Assembly: GCA_002320775.1 (NCBI GenBank)
Contig: DCKY01000024.1
Coordinates: forward strand, 9,129 to 15,790
Direction: 5' to 3'
From: Planctomycetes bacterium UBA1662
GTDB lineage: Bacteria; Planctomycetota; UBA8108
Length of the DNA: 6,662 nt
Positions 1 through 5,741 of the stretch are shown here, in pieces. The notes beneath the pieces were generated by a model, which was given only the letters and a program-made list of their open reading frames with translations, had not been told where the DNA came from and did not search any database. The translations under genes were made by a program, and so were the position numbers. Every line of letters starts with the position of its first letter. Within the stretch, counting starts at the first letter, position 1.

Positions 1-96
1 CCACTGGGCTTCCCACTGGGCTTTCCACTGGGCTTTCCACCGAATTTTCCACCGGGCTTTCCACCAAACTTTCCACCGGTCTTTCCACCGGGCTTT
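1..96. repeat. 12-bp tandem repeat (coding minisatellite) inside the GspF-like gene
   Basis: Eight consecutive 12-bp units begin at 1, 13, 25, 37, 49, 61, 73 and 85, and the array continues past the left edge. The plus-strand consensus is ccaccgggcttt; read on the coding (minus) strand each unit gives Lys-Pro-Gly-Gly with variation to Phe, Thr or Ser. Units 13-24 and 25-36 are identical, and 1-12 differs from them by one base. Units at 37, 61 and 73 have diverged in the middle positions. Because the unit is a multiple of three, copy-number change would alter linker length without a frameshift. Confidence 0.95.
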
Positions 97-293
97 TTGC
101 CCTTCAAGCCGCTCTTTTTCGATCCAAAAGAACTCTTTTTTTCCGCCGTAACCTTTTCCAGGCTGGAGAGCTTTGTTGGACGAAGACCCTTATCCTGGAT
201 CTTCCTGATCGCTTCGTCCTTGGATTCCGCAGTCACCTCGGACTTGACCTTCTGGCCATCCTTTTTTATTGCTTCAAACGTGAAGACGGGCAT
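1..293 (-). CDS. gspF: Type II secretion system F / type IV pilus PilC-like inner-membrane protein, 5' part only
   Basis: Only the first 97 codons are present; the gene continues past the left edge. GspF/PilC proteins are polytopic inner-membrane platform proteins of type II secretion and type IV pilus machines, linking the cytoplasmic ATPase to pilin assembly. Residues 1-45 (starting MPVFTFEAIKKDGQKVKSE) fit the small N-terminal domain of the family: a beta strand with F-x-F-E-A, a D-G-Q turn, an A-x-S-x-x-E-A-I helix, then 'K-G-L-R-P-T-K-L'. Residues 46-66 are Lys/Ser-rich, and from 67 on there is a tetrapeptide repeat of Lys-(Pro/Phe/Thr)-(Gly/Ser)-Gly. A basic linker before the main T2SSF domains is, as I recall, common in planctomycete homologues. 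The start ATG is supported by AGGAGGG at 297-303, three bases upstream. The membrane and main F domains lie outside the window, so GspF cannot be told from PilC, and the assignment rests on the N-terminus alone. Confidence 0.75.
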   Translation of the reverse strand, partial: MPVFTFEAIKKDGQKVKSEVTAESKDEAIRKIQDKGLRPTKLSSLEKVTAEKKSSFGSKKSGLKGKKPGGKTGGKFGGKPGGKFGGKPSGKPSGKPS

Positions 294-303
294 AAGCCCT
301 CCT

Positions 304-536
304 GTTACCCCACCGTACTCACTTGATTGTCTTACTTATTTTTTACGTACAACGGTCCGGCAGACTGTACATCAATCCGATTGTCGAGGAGCGCCCGCAG
401 ATGGTTTTCGAGCGTTCCAGGCCGGACGGGCGATCTTCATTTCTTGCTGACCAGAAGCGATCTCCATATTAGCACGCACCCAGTAACCGGCAAAGAACAG
501 AATAGCTTCATCGGCTCCAGAGGGCTCCCAGAACAC
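304..536. other. Intergenic region between the STAS gene and the GspF-like gene
   Basis: This 233-base stretch lies upstream of the GspF-like gene on the minus strand. I see no recognisable gene: the longest minus-strand ATG reading frame is about 31 codons and resembles nothing I know. No convincing intrinsic terminator follows the STAS stop, and no good -35/-10 pair stands out before the GspF-like gene. The segment at about 325-350 is AT-rich and would be the natural place for a promoter, and GTACA/TGTAC half-sites flank about 13 bases near 347-370. Either read-through from the STAS gene or a non-consensus promoter could drive gspF. Confidence 0.4.
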
Positions 537-1052
537 TCAGAGCGAGGTTTCGTCACCAAGCTCGTCGCGCAACAAATCGACGAACTGGCCAAATTCCTCT
601 TTGTTCCGAGAGTCTAACTGGACCAGGTTTTCGTGCGCGCTCAAAACGACCCGCTGGCGTTCATTCTGGCTGACGGCACTCGACTCAAGCTTCTGGAGCT
701 CGATCTCCGGCAATTCTACCGGCGAATCACATAGCTGAACAAACTTGTCGATCCCCACCTCACCGAGAATCCGGCTGTGATCTTCAAGCGTGTTGACCAA
801 TACCACGAGCTTCGCCTCGCGCGAAATACCCAGGAGGATCCCCATAAAGGTGCTGTCAAACCCATCGCATAGGGACAGATCGAAGATGAACTTGCGTCGT
901 TCCTTCTCTTCGAGATTCACGATGAATTGCTGGAAACCGATGCTGTTGTTCATCGTGCCCAGGCCGACAACCTGAACGAAAACAATATCATCGCTTTTAG
1001 CAACCAGGAAATGCCCTTCACCTGGTTTCGAATAGGAAGAGGAGGGACTCAT
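537..1052 (-). CDS. STAS-domain protein, anti-sigma factor antagonist type
   Basis: This encodes a cytoplasmic protein of 171 residues from the chosen ATG. The STAS fold runs from about residue 13 to 115. It has an N-terminal strand ('DDIVFVQVVGLGT'), the central strand and loop 'FIFDLSLCDGFDSTFMG', and a later strand 'KLVVLVNT' before 'ILGEVGIDKFV'. Asp66-Ser67 sits where SpoIIAA-type proteins carry the serine phosphorylated by a partner kinase/anti-sigma factor, so Ser67 is the predicted switch. Residues about 138-168 ('LSAHENLVQLD' then 'FVDLLRDEL') form a helical tail that I associate with STAS proteins of planctomycetes and verrucomicrobia. The frame stays open to a TTG at 1172 and an ATG at 1139; I prefer 1052 because the upstream extension is not STAS-like, although no strong ribosome-binding site is visible at any of them. 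It lies 246 bases beyond flgM on the same strand. The partner kinase or anti-sigma factor is not in the window, so the pathway is unknown. Confidence 0.8.
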   Translation of the reverse strand: MSPSSSYSKPGEGHFLVAKSDDIVFVQVVGLGTMNNSIGFQQFIVNLEEKERRKFIFDLSLCDGFDSTFMGILLGISREAKLVVLVNTLEDHSRILGEVGIDKFVQLCDSPVELPEIELQKLESSAVSQNERQRVVLSAHENLVQLDSRNKEEFGQFVDLLRDELGDETSL

Positions 1053-1162
1053 CGACAAAGCAGCCCGCTTCAGAAACTGAGATCCGCAGGTAAATAAAAA
1101 AACCGGCCTGTCCCGAGCTCGTCGCTCAGGAGACGCCATATGACACACGCTAAAGCCAGCTA

Positions 1163-1180
1163 CAACTCGCAAGAGAGTTG
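1163..1180. repeat. Perfect 6-bp inverted repeat upstream of the STAS gene
   Basis: Arms CAACTC (1163-1168) and GAGTTG (1175-1180) flank the six-base spacer GCAAGA. The element lies about 110 bases upstream of the preferred STAS start and contains the alternative TTG start at 1172. It could be an operator or a leader hairpin; a 6-bp arm can also arise by chance. Confidence 0.35.
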
Positions 1181-1231
1181 ATCCACGGCGGCGGCAACTG
1201 CCGGCCGGGAAGAAACGCCAGCGCTACAGCT

Positions 1232-1260
1232 ATTGTGTAGCAAGGGGGCGGGAGGGTCAA
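1232..1260 (-). promoter_or_regulatory. Possible sigma-70-type promoter for the STAS gene
   Basis: On the minus strand TTGACC (1255-1260) matches the -35 consensus at five of six positions. After a 17-base spacer comes CACAAT (1232-1237), matching TATAAT at four of six. The -35 abuts the hairpin that follows flgM. Initiation near 1225 would leave a leader of about 170 bases before the preferred STAS start. Sequence match only. Confidence 0.35.
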
Positions 1261-1288
1261 ACGATTGCATCAAGGTTGACGCAATCGT
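1261..1288 (-). terminator. Hairpin just downstream of flgM, possible terminator or attenuator
   Basis: Arms acgattgc (1261-1268) and gcaatcgt (1281-1288) are perfect complements. The stem can extend inward through gtcaa/ttgat pairing with one G-U pair, for about 11 pairs in total. It begins 10 bases after the flgM stop. On the minus strand it is followed only by a weak TTT before GACC, so it lacks a classical U-tract; partial termination or 3'-end protection is as likely as full termination. Confidence 0.5.
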
Positions 1289-1298
1289 AAAAGAAAGA

Positions 1299-1571
1299 TC
1301 AGAGTTCTTCGAGGAGCTTCCTGGCCGCTCCCTCGATACGCTCGGAGGTTTCATATTCTCCGGCTTCGATGAGACGCTTGATCTCTTCCACCTTCTCCAT
1401 ACGAACCGCAGGCACCTGGGAAAGCTTCTCGAGCAATTGAGCCTGCTCGGAAATATTTACCTCGTCGGCTACCTTATCCGTAGACGCCGCCTTGTCTGGG
1501 CGCTGCGCCTCTGTCGGTTTCAGTTCCGGTCTCTCCGGACCGGAAATACCACCTGGACCATGAATTTCCAT
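1299..1571 (-). CDS. flgM: Anti-sigma-28 factor FlgM
   Basis: FlgM binds the flagellar sigma factor sigma-28 (FliA) and holds back late flagellar and chemotaxis genes until the hook-basal body is complete, when FlgM is exported through the flagellar apparatus. The 90-residue length is typical. The N-terminal third (residues 1-35) is Gly/Pro/Lys-rich and probably disordered, as expected for an exported FlgM. Residues 36-90 form the conserved sigma-binding half: 'DEVNISEQAQLLEKL', then 'VPAVRMEKVEEIKRLIEAG' and 'Y-E-T-S-E-R-I', ending in the amphipathic helix 'AARKLLEEL'. The 'M-E-I-H-G-P' opening resembles planctomycete FlgM proteins. The ATG is supported by AAGGGAGGGG at 1576-1585, four bases upstream. 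It has its own apparent sigma-28 promoter and stands apart from other flagellar genes here, which implies a flagellated organism with flagellar operons elsewhere. Confidence 0.9.
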   Translation of the reverse strand: MEIHGPGGISGPERPELKPTEAQRPDKAASTDKVADEVNISEQAQLLEKLSQVPAVRMEKVEEIKRLIEAGEYETSERIEGAARKLLEEL

Positions 1572-1610
1572 TTGTCCCCTCCCTTAACAGTCTGCGGGAC
1601 TTGATTAAAC

Positions 1611-1670
1611 GCCTGTAAACAGGCAGAAAACATCCCCTGTTCTGATCAAATTTCACCTGATTTTTATCAG
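1611..1670 (-). promoter_or_regulatory. Structured 5' leader of flgM with two small hairpins
   Basis: Between the candidate promoter and flgM, two perfect inverted repeats can form. One is at 1657-1670 (arms ctgat and atcag, loop tttt); the other at 1611-1624 (arms gcctgt and acaggc around aa). A TGATCA palindrome lies between them at 1643-1648 and could pair alternatively with the first. These are short, and a role in translation or stability of the flgM message is speculative. Confidence 0.35.
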
Positions 1671-1695
1671 AGGATAAAGCCTTACTGCTACTCTC

Positions 1696-1722
1696 TTATC
1701 GGTCAGGCTCGCTGAAACCTTT
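1696..1722 (-). promoter_or_regulatory. Sigma-28 (FliA)-type promoter of flgM
   Basis: On the minus strand AAAGGTTT (1715-1722) is followed by exactly 11 bases and then ACCGATAA (1696-1703). The enterobacterial sigma-28 consensus is TAAAGTTT-N11-GCCGATAA, so the match is six of eight at -35 and seven of eight at -10 with ideal spacing. Transcription would begin near 1689, giving a leader of about 118 bases to the flgM ATG. The match implies that flgM is transcribed by the sigma factor its product inhibits, the feedback loop known for flgM in enterobacteria. Not tested experimentally. Confidence 0.65.
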
Positions 1723-1946
1723 GATAAAATCATGCTTTTTGAGGATTTTAGGAGCCAGAGACTGCCCGAAGATGCTTCTGCCAGAGAGCTCCAGGCAAAA
1801 ATCAACACCTCAACATAACTTGATTCTCATGAAGCGAGTCCTTATGCCCAAAGGACTTGCGTAGACCAGGGCGCGCTGTCCCACCCCCACCACCGCCCGC
1901 CTGCATGAGAAATGAAGGCGGCTGGCGCCAGGGAAAGAAAAAATCA
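1723..1946. other. Intergenic region between the terminator and the flgM promoter
   Basis: These 224 bases hold no recognisable gene. Visible elements are an imperfect hairpin at 1834-1860, the 10-bp palindrome CTGGCGCCAG at 1922-1931 beside the terminator, and two copies of gccagaga near 1753 and 1780. A plus-strand reading frame starting near 1857 crosses the terminator and resembles no known protein. Confidence 0.4.
1834..1860. repeat. Hairpin with 10-bp arms between flgM and the large gene
   Basis: Arms gcgagtcctt (1834-1843) and aaggacttgc (1851-1860) pair along their full length with a single G-T mispair, leaving a seven-base loop. Neither strand has a T-tract after it, so it is not an obvious terminator. 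It lies about 110 bases upstream of the flgM promoter. Confidence 0.45.
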
Positions 1947-1984
1947 GAAAAAGGCGGTAACTTCGAGAAATTACCGCCTTTTTC
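1947..1984 (-). terminator. Strong intrinsic terminator of the large repeat-protein gene
   Basis: Arms gaaaaaggcggtaa (1947-1960) and ttaccgcctttttc (1971-1984) are perfect 14-bp complements around a ten-base loop. On the minus strand the stem ends in CTTTTTC and is followed by TGATTTTTTC, giving a good U-tract. It starts 20 bases after the stop of the large gene. The A/T-symmetric flanks mean it could also work on the plus strand, but no plus-strand gene leads into it. Confidence 0.9.
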
Positions 1985-2004
1985 GCAGGTATCCGCAGTG
2001 ATCG

Positions 2005-5000
2005 CTACTTGTTTTGAAGCTCAACGACCACCTCGTGATGCTGCCCGGAAACAGTCTGCACCTGGACCTCCGCGCTTACGGGCGGATTCCCAAACCGGTG
2101 CGCCTTGACAGTGTAGTTGCCGGGAGAGACTCCGAGAAATTCGAATACACCCTCGCGATCGGTCTTGGTTGTACCACCGGTAGCGGAGGTCGATTTGTCA
2201 GCGCCTATGAGATAGACGGCGATACTCTTGACAGGCTGACGTCGTGAATCGACCACGACTCCGGATATGCTAGCAGCCGCGGCAAGCTCAACCAGGAGCC
2301 CCTGGCTCTTGCCGGCGATCCGCGGGTCTACACCGCTCACACGCTCCTTGGCGAAATTGCCATGGCTCACCTCGAGCGAGAGGACCTGGTCCTTGAGGCC
2401 CGAGAAGAAGAACTCCCCGGCGGCATCGGTTGTCACGATCGAGGTCGCCTTGCCGGGCTGGAAGGCCCTGGCGCCCTGGACAACACGTACCCTGGCGCCT
2501 TCAACAGGCTCATTCGTTCCGGCGGCAACAACCACACCGCTCACAGTGCCGCCTTCACTCAGCTCGATATCGCCGACATCAAGAACGTCCCCCGCCTCGA
2601 CGCGAAGATCAGTCAGGGTCACGGCCGCGTACTGTAGTGAACGAATCGAGAGGGTATAGATTCCATTGCCGACGCCCTTGTACTCGAAGCGCCCATCGGC
2701 TGGATTGAAATTGCGCGCTCTCAGGCGGGAACCGCTCTTGGCCTGACCATCCTTCGACTGGGGCCGAACGGTAAAGGATTTCGCGGGATTGCCGGCGGGG
2801 TCCAGCACGCGCCCGATGATGACAGCCAGGGGCTTGAGCTCTATGCGAAGATCCTGAGAGCCCACCTTGACCTGTTCGGCCCGGTAGGTTCCGTAGTCTT
2901 TGCTGTTGATCTCGAGCTCGATAAAATCTTCAGCGATGATGCTGGTGAACTCGAAGGCTCCCTTGCCGTCACTGACGACCCGGTGCTCCTTGAGGCCCGC
3001 TCCAAGATCGCGCACGATCACCTCGGCGCCCTGGACCGGCTCGTCTTCGGTATTCACCACCACTCCCGCAAGCTTCCCCCCCTGCTCCAGGGCGATCTTG
3101 ACCCCCGTATTCCGCGTGCCTTCACGAACCTCAACATCAGGCGTGTGGCTGTCCACATAGCCGGGTGCCTTGGCGATCAATTCATACTTCCCCTTGTGGA
3201 GACCGCGCAGGAGGAACTTGCCGCCATCGGAAGTCTGCATGCTCGTTCCGGGAACGAGATCGGTGCCCCCCTCGGGGCGTCCCTCGACCCAGACCCCGTT
3301 GATGGGCTGACCTTCGCTGTTGCTCACCACTCCCTGGATCTCACCGCCAAGCTGAATTTCGAGATTGCCGATCTCCACCTCCTGGCCAGAGGCCAGGGCG
3401 AACTTATCCGAATAGCTTTCGAGGTAGCCAGTCATCTTGACCCGGACCTCAAGCGCCTCCCCGGGCTCGACGTTACCGATCATAAAGTTGCCCGTACGGT
3501 CGCTGGTCGCGTTTCCAAGCACCCTCAGCGTGGTCTCGGCATCCGAGGCCGGACGAACCTCTACATGCGCTCCGGGAATCACATCGCCGGCGGTATTGAC
3601 AACGGTTCCGAGCACCGAGCCGGTCTGGTAAAGCTCGAAGACCTGTTCATACTCCTGGCCCTTCCTGATCGCGACCTGTTTCTTCTGACGGGCGTAGTTC
3701 TCGGCCCGGACATAGACGTTTACCGGCCGGCGCCCGCTGCTGAGACCGCCAATAATGTAGGCTCCCTCCTCATCCGTAACGGCCTCCTTGCGAAGATTGG
3801 CAAGATCGCTCGCGGAAACGGTCGCTCCTGCGATCGGCTTGTTCGACTGTGCATCGAGAACAAAACCCGCCAGCCGGCCGCCGGGGCCCAGTCGAAGGCT
3901 GACCTCCTCCTGCGAAGGCTGTACATCCTTGCGCTGCAGGGACTCGTAGTCCTCATGCGAAACCATCAGCATATAACGAGCCTCGATGAGGGTGTCGAAC
4001 CTGAAGAACCCGTTTTCATCGGTGAACCTGTCATTCTGGGAGAAATCGATCTTGATCTGGTCACGCGGCTGAACATGCACCCCGACCGGGTTGGCCCGAA
4101 CCCTGGCTCCCACCACCGGCTCGTCATCCGGTCCTCGAACATAGCCTGAGATAAGATTGCCTGCCTTGAGATCAAATACCTTCGCCGGATTATCACCGGG
4201 AAGGATCCTCAGCCGCAGCTCGCGGTGCTCCTGGTACATGGGGGCGGTGACCAGGAAGTTGTAGAGTCCCGCTCCAAGGCTCTGGAGCTTGAACCTGCCA
4301 TCCGAACCGGTCTCGAATTCCTCGACCGGGGGACGGTTCTTCATCATGATGACGTCGAAGAGCCCGACATCCACAGGCTCTACATAGGCCATGACCTTGG
4401 CCCCGGAGACCGGGCCGCCTCCTTCTGCCTTGACCAATCCTTCGAAGACTCCACCTTTCTCAAGGACAAGCTTGAGTCCCTCCCTGGGAGCCCTGACCTC
4501 ACTCACCGTTCCCGGGGAGAAGGTCGCAGCCACTGCCCGGATGGAATACCAATAGCTCTCAAGTCCATCGAGCTGGAACTTCCCATCGGGCCCGGTAACC
4601 GTCTCGGAATGAACCTCTGCATTTAATTTCTCGAGGTCGACCATCTTCCGGAGCAGGCCTTCCATGTCTTCATCTGGATCGGCCAGTTCCTTGAAAGCGA
4701 AAACCTTCGCTCCAGGGATCGGCTTGCCTCCGCGGTCGGTCACGATACCGCTGATCGAGGTGCCCCGCTCCAGCTTGAAGACCAGGGCCTGGGGTTCCTG
4801 GTCTTTCAGCAGCACGACATCCATGCTGTTGCCGGTGTAACCCGCGCACTGGGCCATGATCTCGTAGGAGCCCGGCTCGAGGGAGAACGCGACATTGCCG
4901 GCCTTGCCTTCGACTCCGCCAAGGCTTTGGAGATCGACCTCGGAACCTATTCGATCCGTCTCACTTTTTCTGAACACCCGCACCTTGGCATTTCGCAGAA

Positions 5001-5265
5001 CCCTGTCGCGCGCCTTCTCACGCACCTCGACGCTGACCTTGACACTACCGCGGACGATCTTTTCTTCACGGCCGACCCGGCGGAACTTGCCGGCATCTTT
5101 ATCAGATTCGGCTTTACCCTCGGAGGCCGCGATCTCTTCGACACCAACCACTTCGACCACATCCTCGCTCACCTCCGTACCACTGTCCGTAGCCAGGAAG
5201 ATCCCGATAATTGCCCCAAAGAAAAGCACGCTGACGACCGCCGCGATTTTGACGCTAGTATTCAT
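2005..5265 (-). CDS. Membrane-anchored protein of about eleven tandem carboxypeptidase-regulatory-like domains
   Basis: A 1086-residue protein with a short basic N-terminus, a hydrophobic segment at 7-25 and an acidic linker (26-60). The segment has no lipobox cysteine and no good signal-peptidase site (F-L-A before T26), so it is probably a signal anchor with the rest outside the cytoplasm. The remainder is a chain of beta-sandwich domains of the CarboxypepD_reg type, about 85-100 residues each, at roughly 70-167 (divergent), 169-271, 272-368, 370-463, 464-548, 550-641, 642-729, 730-813, 815-906, 907-998 and 999-1085. Each has 'G-x-V', 'P-(I/V)-x-G-A-x-V', 'T-D-x-x-G-x-F-x-F-x-x-L' and 'G-Y/F' signatures, and several join through 'L-x-x-G-G'. 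No catalytic peptidase domain or C-terminal sorting signal is visible, and Cys140 is the only cysteine. A structural or adhesive role in the envelope is inferred; the ligand is unknown. GGAG at 5275-5278, nine bases upstream, supports the ATG. A strong terminator follows. Confidence 0.88.
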   Translation of the reverse strand: MNTSVKIAAVVSVLFFGAIIGIFLATDSGTEVSEDVVEVVGVEEIAASEGKAESDKDAGKFRRVGREEKIVRGSVKVSVEVREKARDRVLRNAKVRVFRKSETDRIGSEVDLQSLGGVEGKAGNVAFSLEPGSYEIMAQCAGYTGNSMDVVLLKDQEPQALVFKLERGTSISGIVTDRGGKPIPGAKVFAFKELADPDEDMEGLLRKMVDLEKLNAEVHSETVTGPDGKFQLDGLESYWYSIRAVAATFSPGTVSEVRAPREGLKLVLEKGGVFEGLVKAEGGGPVSGAKVMAYVEPVDVGLFDVIMMKNRPPVEEFETGSDGRFKLQSLGAGLYNFLVTAPMYQEHRELRLRILPGDNPAKVFDLKAGNLISGYVRGPDDEPVVGARVRANPVGVHVQPRDQIKIDFSQNDRFTDENGFFRFDTLIEARYMLMVSHEDYESLQRKDVQPSQEEVSLRLGPGGRLAGFVLDAQSNKPIAGATVSASDLANLRKEAVTDEEGAYIIGGLSSGRRPVNVYVRAENYARQKKQVAIRKGQEYEQVFELYQTGSVLGTVVNTAGDVIPGAHVEVRPASDAETTLRVLGNATSDRTGNFMIGNVEPGEALEVRVKMTGYLESYSDKFALASGQEVEIGNLEIQLGGEIQGVVSNSEGQPINGVWVEGRPEGGTDLVPGTSMQTSDGGKFLLRGLHKGKYELIAKAPGYVDSHTPDVEVREGTRNTGVKIALEQGGKLAGVVVNTEDEPVQGAEVIVRDLGAGLKEHRVVSDGKGAFEFTSIIAEDFIELEINSKDYGTYRAEQVKVGSQDLRIELKPLAVIIGRVLDPAGNPAKSFTVRPQSKDGQAKSGSRLRARNFNPADGRFEYKGVGNGIYTLSIRSLQYAAVTLTDLRVEAGDVLDVGDIELSEGGTVSGVVVAAGTNEPVEGARVRVVQGARAFQPGKATSIVTTDAAGEFFFSGLKDQVLSLEVSHGNFAKERVSGVDPRIAGKSQGLLVELAAAASISGVVVDSRRQPVKSIAVYLIGADKSTSATGGTTKTDREGVFEFLGVSPGNYTVKAHRFGNPPVSAEVQVQTVSGQHHEVVVELQNK

Positions 5266-5302
5266 CTTATCTCACTCCGACAAAGAGGGCTCCACCCCCC
5301 AC

Positions 5303-5338
5303 GGGTAGTTACCCTCGATCCTGTTTTTTCTGATCGAG
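5303..5338 (-). promoter_or_regulatory. Two adjacent hairpins upstream of the large repeat-protein gene
   Basis: The first has arms gggt/accc in the palindrome at 5303-5314. The second has 7-bp arms ctcgatc (5314-5320) and gatcgag (5332-5338) around an 11-base loop rich in A on the minus strand. They lie 38 to 73 bases upstream of the start codon and would fall in the 5' untranslated leader if transcription starts further upstream. They could act as a stabilising leader or as operator DNA; no antiterminator alternative is evident. Confidence 0.4.
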
Positions 5339-5694
5339 TTATTAATTGAGCCGACCGTTACGAAATTCCCCGGAAAAGCTATCCTGGGAAAACAACCGGA
5401 CCCATCCTGTTCTTTTCGGTATTCAACCGGCAAAACCTGCAACAGATCATGACCTTCAAGAAGTCACTCCCAGTCCGCTCCAGGTCCTCCGCAAAAATAC
5501 CGGAAGATATTTGGCCTGATAGTTTAGCAGTCTTGACAAAGGACTACTGAGTCCTGAATCCTCTCTGCATGTTCCGAAAATCATCAGCGAGAAACAGTCG
5601 CTGAAAACAGGAGATAAAAAGCAACCCGCATACCATTGAGCAATAAAATCTTAAGTGACTAATTTTAAATGAGTTACAGATATAAGGGTCGCCG

Positions 5695-5712
5695 TTTGTC
5701 TGAATTTGTCTG
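5695..5712. repeat. Tandem TTTGTCTG boxes spaced by one helical turn
   Basis: TTTGTCTG occurs at 5695-5702 and again at 5705-5712, ten bases apart start to start, in the AT-rich middle of the divergent region. This spacing would put two copies on the same face of the helix, as in some regulator-binding sites. The second copy overlaps the first TGTATT half-site at 5711. Confidence 0.4.
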
Positions 5713-5719
5713 TATTACA

Positions 5720-5741
5720 TAAATACACTTTTGTGTATTTA
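5720..5741. repeat. Perfect AT-rich palindrome with 9-bp arms, possible operator
   Basis: Arms TAAATACAC (5720-5728) and GTGTATTTA (5733-5741) are perfect complements around TTTT. Together with an additional TGTATT at 5711-5716 there are three half-sites in alternating orientation: TGTATT, AATACA (5722-5727) and TGTATT (5734-5739). A dyad like this in an AT-rich divergent region is typical of a dimeric repressor or activator site; an unlinked hairpin or bidirectional terminator is the alternative. Confidence 0.55.

Noticed and set aside
97..450. 117-codon plus-strand frame
   Set aside because: It is mostly antisense to the GspF-like N-terminus, which has a family match and a strong ribosome-binding site.
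369..467. 31-codon minus-strand frame between the STAS and GspF-like genes
   Set aside because: Too short, unrecognised, and no clear ribosome-binding site.
327..617. 96-codon plus-strand frame
   Set aside because: It overlaps the 3' end of the STAS gene antisense, has no recognisable motif, and no ribosome-binding site was seen.
1053..1172. Forty-residue N-terminal extension of the STAS protein from a TTG at 1172
   Set aside because: The extra residues do not resemble the STAS domain, and the TTG lies in the loop of an inverted repeat without a good ribosome-binding site. It cannot be fully excluded.
1657..1686. A second sigma-28-like -10 (TCTGATAA) in the flgM leader
   Set aside because: It matches six of eight positions, but there is no acceptable -35 at the 11-base spacing.
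2983..4149. A 388-codon open frame on the plus strand, opposite the large repeat-protein gene
   Set aside because: It lies entirely antisense to a gene with clear repeated domains, has no recognisable domain, and long opposite-strand frames are expected in GC-rich coding DNA.
5512..5530. Sigma-54-like TGGC box near 5513
   Set aside because: The matching GC of the -12 element is absent at the required spacing.
5533..5561. TTGACA as a plus-strand -35 box
   Set aside because: Spacings of 16 to 18 bases give no acceptable -10 (GAATCC or neighbours), and any transcript would start over 500 bases before the DUF1552 gene.
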